17,861 nt of DNA from Candidatus Omnitrophota bacterium (GTDB taxonomy: Bacteria; Omnitrophota; Gorgyraeia; JABMRN01), in assembly GCA_028702395.1 (NCBI GenBank), contig JAQVOV010000020.1, positions 1-17,861 on the forward strand, given 5' to 3'. Made by a program: the position numbers and the translations under genes. Under the pieces are notes generated by a model. The model saw only the letters and a program-made list of their open reading frames with translations. It was not told the DNA's origin and made no database searches. Positions 1 to 6,441 of the stretch are shown piece after piece. The first letter of the stretch is position 1, and the number at the start of each line of letters is the position of its first letter.

Positions 1-397
1 CATGCTGGTAGGCGGGAACTTGTCAAAGATAGAAGAATCCCTAAACGAAGAATATGCTTTACAGGATCGGGATAAGGTCCTTTTTCTTGAAGATGTTGAA
101 GAGACTCCTGAATCAATAAATGATCTGCTTCGGGCTTTGAAAGAAGAAAAAAAATTCAAAAATATCAAAGGTATTCTTTTCGGAAGAATGTTGAATTGCT
201 ATGAAAAAGAAAAGGATATTATTTCTCTTATAAAAAAATGGTTCAAGGATGAGGGCTATCCGGTCCTTTTTGGGTTTCCATCAGGACATACTGAAAGTTT
301 TGAACAGATCCATTACACATTGCCGTTGGGTGTTAATATAGAGATAAATGGAACAGAAGGATATATAAAATTTCTTGAAAATGCAGTCATTATTTAA
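1..397 (+). CDS. LD-carboxypeptidase / MccF-like S66 serine peptidase, C-terminal part
   Basis: The last ~131 residues of an S66-family peptidase; the N-terminal half with the nucleophilic serine lies outside the window. What is visible matches the family: a VGGNLS segment at the left edge, FLEDV with the likely catalytic Glu (about residue 30 of the visible part), and a GFPSGH segment with the likely catalytic His (about residue 95), followed by TLPLGV. Family members cleave the L,D bond of muropeptide tetrapeptides in the cytoplasm (LdcA, murein recycling) or hydrolyse peptidyl-nucleotide antibiotics (MccF). There is no signal sequence to judge. The stop codon lies 9 nt before the next ATG, so it is co-transcribed with the two ATP-grasp genes. 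That context fits a peptide-processing role, but the substrate cannot be read from the sequence. Confidence 0.85.
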   Translation, partial: MLVGGNLSKIEESLNEEYALQDRDKVLFLEDVEETPESINDLLRALKEEKKFKNIKGILFGRMLNCYEKEKDIISLIKKWFKDEGYPVLFGFPSGHTESFEQIHYTLPLGVNIEINGTEGYIKFLENAVII

Positions 398-406
398 GAG
401 GTGAAA

Positions 407-1423
407 ATGAAAGAGTATGATTTTGCAATAAGCTGGAGCGGGAACCAGGAGGAAAAAATAATAACTTTTCTTAAAGCTAACTGTAAAGAAAAAGGATTAT
501 CTTTTTTTTGGGTAGATGAAAATAATGTAAAAGATACAATAAAAAAACTAGAGTCACATCTGATAAAAATAAAAGTGCTTTTAGACACAGAAGCCACATA
601 TAACAAACCAAATGATATATATTCAAGATTATGTTATGCAGTGAAAGATTCCGGAGGATCAGTTATAAATGATCCTGACAGAGCAAAGGCATCTATAGAC
701 AAATCAGCAATGCACTTTGAACTTTTACATTCGGGTATCACAGTACCTTATACAGTTATCGTAAGGAATTGGGAACCAACAACATTCAAGCTAACCTTTG
801 AGGAAAAGAATAAACTAGGAAAACCTTTTGTCATAAAACCTGCACAAGGATATGGGCAGCTAGGTGTGATAAAAGAAGCACAAGGAACTATATCTGAGAT
901 CGCTAAGGCAAGACATTATGATACGGGAGATAATTTTCTGATACAGGAAAAAATAAACCCTATAACCATTTGTAATAAAAGATCGTGGTTCAGGGTATTG
1001 AATGTATTTGATACTTTAATTCCTTGCTGGTGGGATGATAAGGAAAATCATTATGAACATGTTTCTTTTAATGAACTTTATAGTGAAAACCTTTTTCCGT
1101 TAGTGAAGATAACCGCAAAAATTGCCAGTATTTCAAGAATGTCATGGTTTTCTACGGAAATAGCGATAGACGTTAAACAGGGAAAAAGAAGGTTTGTTGC
1201 TATAGATTATGTCAATGACCAGTGTGATATGACAACAAAATCAGAAGCAAGAAATGGACTTCCTGATAAGATAGTTGAATTTGCAGCTAAAAAAATGATA
1301 GAATGGTCATATGATCTTATTTTTCAAAAAGTCAGGAAAAAGAAATATACGATCTTTCTTGAGAATTCTGTGCTTGAACTTAAAGGATTGGGTGTTTGCC
1401 AGGATCTTTTAATGCAAAAATAA
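407..1423 (+). CDS. ATP-grasp-fold ligase-like protein, substrate unknown
   Basis: A soluble protein of 338 aa. I chose ATG 407 over the in-frame GTG at 401 because AGAGGTG lies at a normal distance before 407. ATP-grasp features appear in order: a pre-lid segment NDPDRAKASIDK (~residues 88-99), a nucleotide-binding strand FVIKPAQGYGQLGV (~141-154), FLIQEKI (~177-183) with the glutamate that normally contacts the adenine/ribose region, and a metal-site-like strand VAIDYVNDQCDM (~264-275) in place of the usual E-x-N. The fold activates a carboxylate as acyl phosphate and joins it to an amine or thiol. Its layout is closer to RimK/peptide-ligase types than to carbamoyl-phosphate synthases. It lies between an S66 peptidase and a second ATP-grasp protein with gaps of 9 and 13 nt, clearly one operon. 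The substitution of Asp for Glu at the metal site leaves catalytic competence uncertain. Confidence 0.7.
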   Translation: MKEYDFAISWSGNQEEKIITFLKANCKEKGLSFFWVDENNVKDTIKKLESHLIKIKVLLDTEATYNKPNDIYSRLCYAVKDSGGSVINDPDRAKASIDKSAMHFELLHSGITVPYTVIVRNWEPTTFKLTFEEKNKLGKPFVIKPAQGYGQLGVIKEAQGTISEIAKARHYDTGDNFLIQEKINPITICNKRSWFRVLNVFDTLIPCWWDDKENHYEHVSFNELYSENLFPLVKITAKIASISRMSWFSTEIAIDVKQGKRRFVAIDYVNDQCDMTTKSEARNGLPDKIVEFAAKKMIEWSYDLIFQKVRKKKYTIFLENSVLELKGLGVCQDLLMQK

Positions 1424-1436
1424 CAAGAGAGGATAT

Positions 1437-2729
1437 ATGGAAAATAAAAAATTTCTTTTTGTATCTTTGGATGGTTTGATAGGGGATATTGCATGGCAGG
1501 TCGTTAAAGAAGGTAATGAGGCAAGATATTATATCAAGAATGAAGATAATCAGGATATTGCCGATGGTTTTGTGCAAAAAACTTATGATTGGCAAAAAGA
1601 TGTTGATTGGGCTGATGTAATTGTATTTGACGATGTTTTAGGATTAGGGACTTTTGCAGAGGAACTGAGAAAAAAAGGGAAATTAGTTGTAGGTGGGTCC
1701 TCTTATACAGATAAGCTTGAAGATGACAGAAGTTTCGGACAAGAAGAATTGAAAAAAGCAGGCATTAATATTTTGCCGTATAAAGAATTTACCTCTTTTA
1801 ATGATGCTATAGAATATGTTCAGGCAAAGCCAAACAAATATGTCATTAAACCAAGTGGACAAGCACAAAACCTTAAGAGAATGCTTTTTGTAGGAGAAGA
1901 AGAAGATGGGAAAGATGTTATACAAGTTTTGGAAGCTTATAATAAAGTAGCATTGAATGATATCAAGGTTTTTCAACTGCAAAAAAAGGTTACAGGTGTC
2001 GAAATAGCTGTAGGCGCTTTTTTTAACGGCAATGAATTTGTTCAGCCAATAAATATCAATTTCGAGCACAAAAAACTTTTTCCAGGGCAGATTGGCCCTT
2101 CTACAGGGGAAATGGGTACTTCAATGTATTGGAGTAGTCCAAACAAGATATTCAATTTGACACTTGGGAAATTAGAGGCAAAGCTCAAAGAAGAACACTA
2201 TGTTGGGTATATTGATATAAATTGTATAGTTAATTCAAACGGTATATATCCTTTAGAGTTCACAGCGCGGTTTGGGTATCCTACGATATTTATTCAGCAA
2301 GAAGGGATAAAGATGCCCATGGGAAATTTCCTTTATGAACTTGCGGCCGGAACATTGACCAGTTTTAAGGCCAGAAAAGGATTTCAAGTGGGGGTCAGGA
2401 TAGTTGTTCCACCATACCCTTATGATGATCCTGATACTTTTGAAAGATATTCAAATAATGCAGCAATACTCATAAAAAAACATAATTTAGAAGGTGTACA
2501 TATAGAAGATGTTAAGAATATTCAAGAACAATGGGTGGTTGCAGGGACATCAGGCGTTGCTTTAGTTGTTGTTGGTACGGGAAACACTATGAAGCAGGCA
2601 CAATCACAAGTTTATAATAGGATAAAAAATATAATTATCCCTAATATGTATTATAGAACGGATATTGGGGACAGGTGGTTCGAAGATTGCGATAAACTTC
2701 ATACATGGGGATATTTGAGAGAGGCTTAA
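1437..2729 (+). CDS. PurD-like ATP-grasp protein (divergent phosphoribosylamine-glycine ligase homologue)
   Basis: A 430-aa protein preceded by GAGAGG four bases before its ATG. The whole-length architecture resembles glycinamide ribonucleotide synthetase (PurD): N-terminal Rossmann-like domain (~1-105), ATP-grasp with KYVIKPSG (~134-141), the loop GPSTGEMG (220-227; PurD has GPNTGGMG), the metal-binding strand EFTARFG (274-280; PurD has EFNxRFGDPE), and a C-terminal domain ending near YYRTDIGDRW (405-414), which resembles the PurD C-terminus. The usual Asn of EFN is Thr and DPE is YPT, and no other purine gene is nearby. It is therefore probably not the housekeeping enzyme but a relative that has taken another amine or carboxylate substrate. 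It is last in the operon with the S66 peptidase and the first ATP-grasp gene; repeats begin immediately after its stop. Confidence 0.75.
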   Translation: MENKKFLFVSLDGLIGDIAWQVVKEGNEARYYIKNEDNQDIADGFVQKTYDWQKDVDWADVIVFDDVLGLGTFAEELRKKGKLVVGGSSYTDKLEDDRSFGQEELKKAGINILPYKEFTSFNDAIEYVQAKPNKYVIKPSGQAQNLKRMLFVGEEEDGKDVIQVLEAYNKVALNDIKVFQLQKKVTGVEIAVGAFFNGNEFVQPININFEHKKLFPGQIGPSTGEMGTSMYWSSPNKIFNLTLGKLEAKLKEEHYVGYIDINCIVNSNGIYPLEFTARFGYPTIFIQQEGIKMPMGNFLYELAAGTLTSFKARKGFQVGVRIVVPPYPYDDPDTFERYSNNAAILIKKHNLEGVHIEDVKNIQEQWVVAGTSGVALVVVGTGNTMKQAQSQVYNRIKNIIIPNMYYRTDIGDRWFEDCDKLHTWGYLREA

Positions 2730-2730
2730 G

Positions 2731-2790
2731 ATATAAAACCATAGCTTATGGGCTGCGAGCCACGCGCAGCGAGTTACGAGCTAGTGGAGC
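2731..2790. repeat. Interspersed repeat module B, copy 1
   Basis: Starts ATATAAAACC-N2-AG, then TTATG and a GC-rich hairpin: GCTGCG (2752-2757) pairs with CGCAGC (2765-2770). About 21 of the first 25 bases match copy 2 at 12193-12246, whose hairpin has different arms (GAGCTG/CAGCTC). The module begins right after the PurD-like stop codon, and module A copy 1 lies downstream of it. Confidence 0.6.
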
Positions 2791-2842
2791 GTCCCAAACA
2801 CGGTTTTGAACATATGCTCACACGATCTTATAGATGAAACCC

Positions 2843-2941
2843 TTAGACCTGGTCTGAAGTATGAGGAGAAGTGGTCCTGGTTTATGTGTAGAAGTGCTTC
2901 CAAAAGTAAAACAGTGAAATAACTGTTTAAACATAAAACCC
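2843..2941. repeat. Interspersed repeat module A, copy 1 (AGAAGTG element)
   Basis: Opens with a compact palindrome around AGACC-T-GGTCT (2845-2855), followed by two direct sub-repeats of ~22 nt, each carrying GAAGTG (GAGGAGAAGTGGTCC and GTGTAGAAGTGCTTCC), an AGTAAAACAGT segment and a terminal ATAAAACCC. The same order occurs at 11983-12082 and 12103-12183. No protein-coding logic is apparent. It sits directly upstream of the paired hairpins and the broken histidine kinase. Confidence 0.7.
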
Positions 2942-2944
2942 AAG

Positions 2945-2975
2945 AATCATGTACAGGTCAGCCCTGCACATGATT
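2945..2975. repeat. Hairpin with CAGG/CCTG core
   Basis: AATCATGT (2945-2952) pairs with ACATGATT (2968-2975); inside, CAGG pairs with CCTG across a five-base loop, with a single A/C mismatch between the two stems. It is followed by TTTTT, so it could also act as an intrinsic terminator for upstream transcription. Confidence 0.65.
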
Positions 2976-3000
2976 TTTACGCATAAAAAGACAAAAAAAC

Positions 3001-3025
3001 TTATTGCAGGGCAGACCTGCAATAA
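3001..3025. repeat. Perfect 10-bp hairpin with CAGG/CCTG core
   Basis: TTATTGCAGG (3001-3010) pairs perfectly with CCTGCAATAA (3016-3025) around loop GCAGA. It shares the CAGG-five bases-CCTG core with the hairpin 25 nt upstream, while the outer stems differ. The pair lies just before the surviving kinase fragment. Confidence 0.7.
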
Positions 3026-3059
3026 GGGCCTGTATTTAATAATAATTTGTAATCTATTA

Positions 3060-3179
3060 TCTTCGAGAGGACTTGGATTAAGTATAAGTTATGATATAAT
3101 AAAAGCACATAAAGGAGACATTATCATTGAAAGCCAAGAAGGTAAAGGAACAAAAGTAACTGTTAGAATGCCTTTATAG
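3060..3179 (+). pseudogene. Histidine kinase remnant (last ~40 residues, G2 box onward)
   Basis: Only the C-terminal end of a HATPase_c domain is recognisable: the G2-type glycine motif RGLGLSIS followed by a typical end (IIKAHKGDIIIESQEGKGTKVTVRMPL, 15-20 residues before the stop are standard kinase tail). The reading frame stays open upstream to an ATG at 2949, but that part is encoded by hairpin repeats and has no kinase character; the H box, N box and G1 box are all missing. I therefore read it as a 5'-truncated kinase whose body was lost at the repeat boundary. It ends 15 nt before an intact receiver gene, the usual kinase-regulator spacing, so the two were probably once a working pair. 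Confidence 0.75.
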
Positions 3180-3194
3180 AAAGCGAGTGATATT

Positions 3195-3578
3195 ATGAAA
3201 TCAATAAATGTCATTGTACTTGATGATGAACAATATATATTAAATTCAATAAATAGGTTGTTCAGAGATGAGGATTTCGGAGTGTTTTGCACAACAGAGC
3301 ATAAAGAATGCTTGAAAATAATGGAAAAAGAAAAGATAAAAGTTGTTATGTCCGATCATAAAATGCCTAACATATTAGGACTGGATTTTCTGGAAAGCAT
3401 AGAAAAAAAATATCCTAAAGTTGTGCGGATCCTTTTCACGGGTTATTCAAATCTGCAGATCGTGAAGGATGCTTTAACAAAAGGAAAAGTTGCAATTATC
3501 ATTGATAAGCCTTGGAATGATAAAGAAGTAAAGAGGATCGTGCGAAAGGCAATAAAGCAGTTTGACACATCAAAATAA
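3195..3578 (+). CDS. Single-domain response regulator (receiver only)
   Basis: A 127-aa protein that is one receiver domain with nothing attached. The acidic pair D10-D11, phospho-acceptor D54 in MSDHKMP, switch Thr T82 in FTGYS and Lys K105 in DKPW are all in place. The DKPW ending and the HKMP loop resemble receivers that in other proteins are linked to HD-GYP or kinase modules. It is likely to act by protein contact, not by DNA binding. Its natural kinase is probably the wrecked gene immediately upstream, which leaves it an orphan unless it takes phosphate from the Cache-domain kinase at 4578-6410. The ribosome site before ATG 3195 is weak (GAGTGA), suggesting translational coupling to the former kinase. 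Confidence 0.85.
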   Translation: MKSINVIVLDDEQYILNSINRLFRDEDFGVFCTTEHKECLKIMEKEKIKVVMSDHKMPNILGLDFLESIEKKYPKVVRILFTGYSNLQIVKDALTKGKVAIIIDKPWNDKEVKRIVRKAIKQFDTSK

Positions 3579-3614
3579 TAAAGAGAGCATATTTAATATC
3601 CTATGATCATTTAA

Positions 3615-3648
3615 ACTTCTGGGACTGGACACAATCGTGAACAGAAGT
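3615..3648. terminator. Possible hairpin after the receiver gene
   Basis: ACTTCTG (3615-3621) can pair with CAGAAGT (3642-3648) across a 20-nt loop. There is no U-run, so the terminator role is weak. The rest of 3579-3800 shows only AT-rich sequence and the short palindrome at 3701-3715. Confidence 0.25.
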
Positions 3649-3700
3649 ATCCCATAACTAGATTTCTTAAAAAAATAAAAGCTAATAGCCGATTGATCAG

Positions 3701-3715
3701 GTTCAATAATTGAAC
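3701..3715. promoter_or_regulatory. 15-nt perfect palindrome upstream of the rex promoter
   Basis: GTTCAAT-A-ATTGAAC is a perfect palindrome about 115 nt upstream of the rex -35 box. It has the size of an operator for a dimeric regulator, but no promoter overlaps it and it occurs once, so its function is open. Confidence 0.35.
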
Positions 3716-3808
3716 ATAATAATATAGAGCATTATTGCTTTAAGTTTTTGACATAACTATCTTAGAGATGAACTGCCAAAAATAAGAAAAAAAGGAAAAC
3801 ATGGCCTA

Positions 3809-3826
3809 ATGTGAATTTTATCACAA
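3809..3826. promoter_or_regulatory. Rex operator
   Basis: ATGTGA-ATTTTA-TCACAA matches the known Rex consensus TTGTGA-N6-TCACAA in 11 of 12 half-site bases with exact spacing. It ends 5 bases before the -35 box of the promoter at 3832-3860, which precedes rex itself. This fits autoregulation and NADH-responsive control of the hydrogenase operon. Confidence 0.8.
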
Positions 3827-3831
3827 AAAGC

Positions 3832-3860
3832 TTGACAATTATTTTCCTGTGGTATATACT
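3832..3860 (+). promoter_or_regulatory. Sigma70-type promoter of the rex-hydrogenase operon
   Basis: A perfect -35 TTGACA (3832-3837) and -10 TATACT (3855-3860) are separated by the ideal 17 bases. The start point would fall near 3867, leaving a leader of about 44 nt before rex. Confidence 0.85.
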
Positions 3861-3870
3861 TTGTGCTTTA

Positions 3871-3890
3871 TTGTGAAAAAAAGGTACAAA
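3871..3890. promoter_or_regulatory. Possible second, degenerate Rex half-site pair
   Basis: TTGTGA (3871-3876) is a perfect Rex half-site just past the predicted start point. The matching right half is only TACAAA and sits two bases too far away. It could be a weak auxiliary site. Confidence 0.3.
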
Positions 3891-3910
3891 AACAAAGGTA
3901 AATATCAATC

Positions 3911-4540
3911 ATGAGTAAAGCAGTGATCATAAGATTATCTAAATATAAAAACATAATTAAAAGGTTTAAAAAATTAGGTTTTGTAAAAGTTTTTTCGGAT
4001 AATATTGCAGAAGCAATTGGAGGAACATCTGCCCAGGTAAGAAAGGATTTTTCCTTGTTTGGAATTTCCGGTAATAAAAGAGGCGGGTATATAATTGAAA
4101 ATCTTCTGGAGAAGATAAGTGAAATATTAGGAAAAGATTCTCTTCAAAAAGCAATAGTTGTAGGAATTGGGCATATAGGAGGAGCTCTTGTTAATTATAA
4201 AGGTTTTGAAAATGAGAACATTAAGATAGTTGCCGGATTTGATATAGATCCTGCAAGATATAAGAATGAAAAGAATGTCAGGATATATCCTATAGAACAG
4301 CTTAAGGATTTTGTAAAAAAAGAAAACATAAAACTTGGTATTATTTGTGTGCCTGATATTGCAGCGCAGCAGATATTAGAGCTTATGATATCTGCAGGTA
4401 TAAGAGGTGTTTTGAATTTTGCACCTATTTTATTGAGAGGAAATGATACTGTTGTTATAAATAATGTCAATTTAGCATTGGAACTTGAAAATATAATTTA
4501 TTTTATTAATGTGCAGGACAAAGAAATGCAAAGCAGCTAG
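3911..4540 (+). CDS. rex: Redox-sensing transcriptional repressor Rex
   Basis: A 209-aa protein, full length for Rex. The N-terminal winged helix carries the family signature: RLSKY (8-12), then TSAQVRKDFSLFG (39-51) as recognition helix, and GGY. The C-terminal Rossmann domain has GIGHIG (85-90) for NAD(H), the FDID strand after it, and the conserved NFAP segment. Rex dimers bind TTGTGA-type operators when NADH is low and let go when NADH rises. An operator of that type lies 85 nt upstream, so the gene is very likely autoregulated. It is first in an operon with a sensor kinase and an NAD-linked hydrogenase, a direct way to make H2 evolution follow NADH supply. The start MSKAVI fits the usual Rex N-terminus, although the ribosome site (AAAGGT) is distant and weak. 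Confidence 0.95.
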   Translation: MSKAVIIRLSKYKNIIKRFKKLGFVKVFSDNIAEAIGGTSAQVRKDFSLFGISGNKRGGYIIENLLEKISEILGKDSLQKAIVVGIGHIGGALVNYKGFENENIKIVAGFDIDPARYKNEKNVRIYPIEQLKDFVKKENIKLGIICVPDIAAQQILELMISAGIRGVLNFAPILLRGNDTVVINNVNLALELENIIYFINVQDKEMQSS

Positions 4541-4577
4541 ATAGGATCAGTATGCATATATTTTATAGGGAAAAATA

Positions 4578-6410
4578 ATGAAGAAAATAACTTTGAAAAA
4601 CACTATTTTTTTATCCTTTATAATAGTAATAATGATCTTTTGCTTGTTTGTTTCCGCTTTAGGGGCATATTTCATAAAAATAAATATTATGGACAGCAGA
4701 CAATCCCAGGTGACAGATGCTCTTGAAGCTGCAAGTAGTGTTTTAGAAGAGAAAATAGATGAAATAGAATTTGCTTTACAGTTAGGTTTGCCTACAGATG
4801 ATTATGAAAAAATAAAAGAAAAGGCAAACTTGGATTATATTTATGATATCCCTATAAGTGATATTGAACAGGCGGATAGTTTTATAGCAAAAAAAGCTGT
4901 TACAGAAAAAGAAGTAAGCGGTATTCGTGTCATTACACACAATGAACTGCGCAACCTTGATGAACATCTGGTATCAAAAGTTGATGTTGATATTAAGTAT
5001 ACACCTAAAACACAGCCTAGTTCTTTGAAAGTATTAAGAGATGCGATCGTTGCTGAATCAGCGGTTGCTATAACAGATAAAACAGGAAATGTTACAAGAG
5101 TAGTATGCGCAGGAAATATAATAAACCGTGATTATGATCTGGTGGATAAAATAAGGGATCTTGTCTTTGAAGAGAAAACATATAACGGTGTTCCTGTGGG
5201 TACTGTTACTATTTTTCAGGATGATGTCCGTATTGCGACAAATGTGCTGGACGAAAATGGCAATAGAGCGATAGGAACAAGAGTTTCAAAGATCGTATAT
5301 GATAATGTTGTTTTGGAAGGTAAAACATGGCTGGATAGGGCCTTTGTTGTAACAGACTGGTATATTACAGCGTACAAGCCTATAAAAGATATTAATGGTA
5401 AGATAATAGGCATTTTATATGTAGGTATTTTGGAAAGACCTTTTATTGATATGGCAAAAAACACTTTACTGGCTTTTTTTGCAATTGTTATCATCATGGG
5501 TTTGATAGCTATAATTATTTCTGTATTATTATCTTCTATGATAGCAAAACCTGTTACAGAAATGCTTGCAGCTATTAAAAGGATATCTTCAGGGCAGTTA
5601 AAAAGTACTGTAAAAAGCAAGAGATCCATAAAAGAATTGGATCAGCTTTCAGATTCTTTCAATGAAATGGCCAATAAACTTGATGAAAGTTATGAAAAAC
5701 TTCAAAGGTCAAAAGAAGGGATAGAACTTTTAAACAAGAATTATTTAGACCTTATCAGTTTTGTTTCACATGAATTAAAAGGTATTCTGGCTTCAACTAT
5801 ACTTAATGCTTATTCAGTTAGGGATGGATTTTTAGGGATGGTTAATTTCAAGCAGCAAAAGGCATTGGATTCGATAACAAGGAACCTTGATTATCTGGAT
5901 TCAACTGTTAAGAATTTTTTGGACCTAAGCAGGATCGAAAAAAACGAAATAACTGTAAATAAAAGAACGATAAAGCTTAAAGAAGATGTTGTAGATGTTT
6001 CATTGGATAACTTTGCAAAACAAATAACAGAAAAGAACATTACAGTTGAAAACCTTATTTCAGGTGATCTTGAGATGAATGCTGATAAGGATCTAACATT
6101 GGTAGTTGTTAATAATTTAATAAGCAATGCGATAAAATATGGAGAAATAAACGGCAAGATTATCATCAAAGCTTCAAAAGTTGCAGACGACAGAACGCAG
6201 GCATCAATTTACAATGACAGTCAGCCTCTAACAGAAGAAGAAGGAAAAATAATTTTTGAAAAATTCAGGAGACTTAATACAGCAAAAACCAAAAATGTCA
6301 AAGGTACAGGATTAGGGTTATTCATAACCAAAGAGATAGTTACTTCCCAAGGGGGAGAGATCTTTATGAAGCCTTCAGCTAACGGTAATGAGTTTATTTT
6401 TACAATATAA
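4578..6410 (+). CDS. Membrane sensor histidine kinase with extracytoplasmic Cache domain and HAMP
   Basis: A 610-aa protein. A TM helix (~9-32) leads into a ~260-residue sensor region; its second half (~205-287, VGTVTIF, ATNV, AIGTRVS, TDWYITAYKPIKD, GILYVGILE) is the Cache_3-Cache_2 type found in chemoreceptors and kinases that sense small organic acids. TM2 spans ~295-320, HAMP ~321-372, then a short coiled stretch, the H box FVSHELKG (H398), N box VVNNLISNAIKYG (510-522) and G2 box GTGLGL (576-581). The G1 box is degenerate: NDSQP (546-550) in place of D-x-G-x-G. It sits 37 nt after rex and 31 nt before the hndB-like gene, inside the hydrogenase operon, so it probably reports an external signal relevant to H2 metabolism. 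No DNA-binding partner is in the window; receiver proteins at 3195 and 11520 are candidates. Confidence 0.88.
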   Translation: MKKITLKNTIFLSFIIVIMIFCLFVSALGAYFIKINIMDSRQSQVTDALEAASSVLEEKIDEIEFALQLGLPTDDYEKIKEKANLDYIYDIPISDIEQADSFIAKKAVTEKEVSGIRVITHNELRNLDEHLVSKVDVDIKYTPKTQPSSLKVLRDAIVAESAVAITDKTGNVTRVVCAGNIINRDYDLVDKIRDLVFEEKTYNGVPVGTVTIFQDDVRIATNVLDENGNRAIGTRVSKIVYDNVVLEGKTWLDRAFVVTDWYITAYKPIKDINGKIIGILYVGILERPFIDMAKNTLLAFFAIVIIMGLIAIIISVLLSSMIAKPVTEMLAAIKRISSGQLKSTVKSKRSIKELDQLSDSFNEMANKLDESYEKLQRSKEGIELLNKNYLDLISFVSHELKGILASTILNAYSVRDGFLGMVNFKQQKALDSITRNLDYLDSTVKNFLDLSRIEKNEITVNKRTIKLKEDVVDVSLDNFAKQITEKNITVENLISGDLEMNADKDLTLVVVNNLISNAIKYGEINGKIIIKASKVADDRTQASIYNDSQPLTEEEGKIIFEKFRRLNTAKTKNVKGTGLGLFITKEIVTSQGGEIFMKPSANGNEFIFTI

Positions 6411-6441
6411 CTATCAGTAAAATAAAAAGGAAAGGGACTAT

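Noticed and set aside
1683..2069. 128-aa minus-strand open frame
   Set aside because: Antisense to the PurD-like gene, Phe/Tyr-rich shadow without ribosome site or motif.
2731..3025. Insertion sequence
   Set aside because: No transposase frame and no long terminal inverted repeats; only small hairpin repeats are present.
2949..3059. Upstream part of the open frame ahead of the kinase remnant
   Set aside because: It begins inside a hairpin and translates the repeat sequence; no ribosome site and no similarity to the missing kinase domains.
5216..5629. 137-aa minus-strand open frame
   Set aside because: It lies antisense inside the Cache/HAMP kinase, whose domains are continuous; its Ile/Ser-rich composition is the shadow of the AT-rich coding strand.
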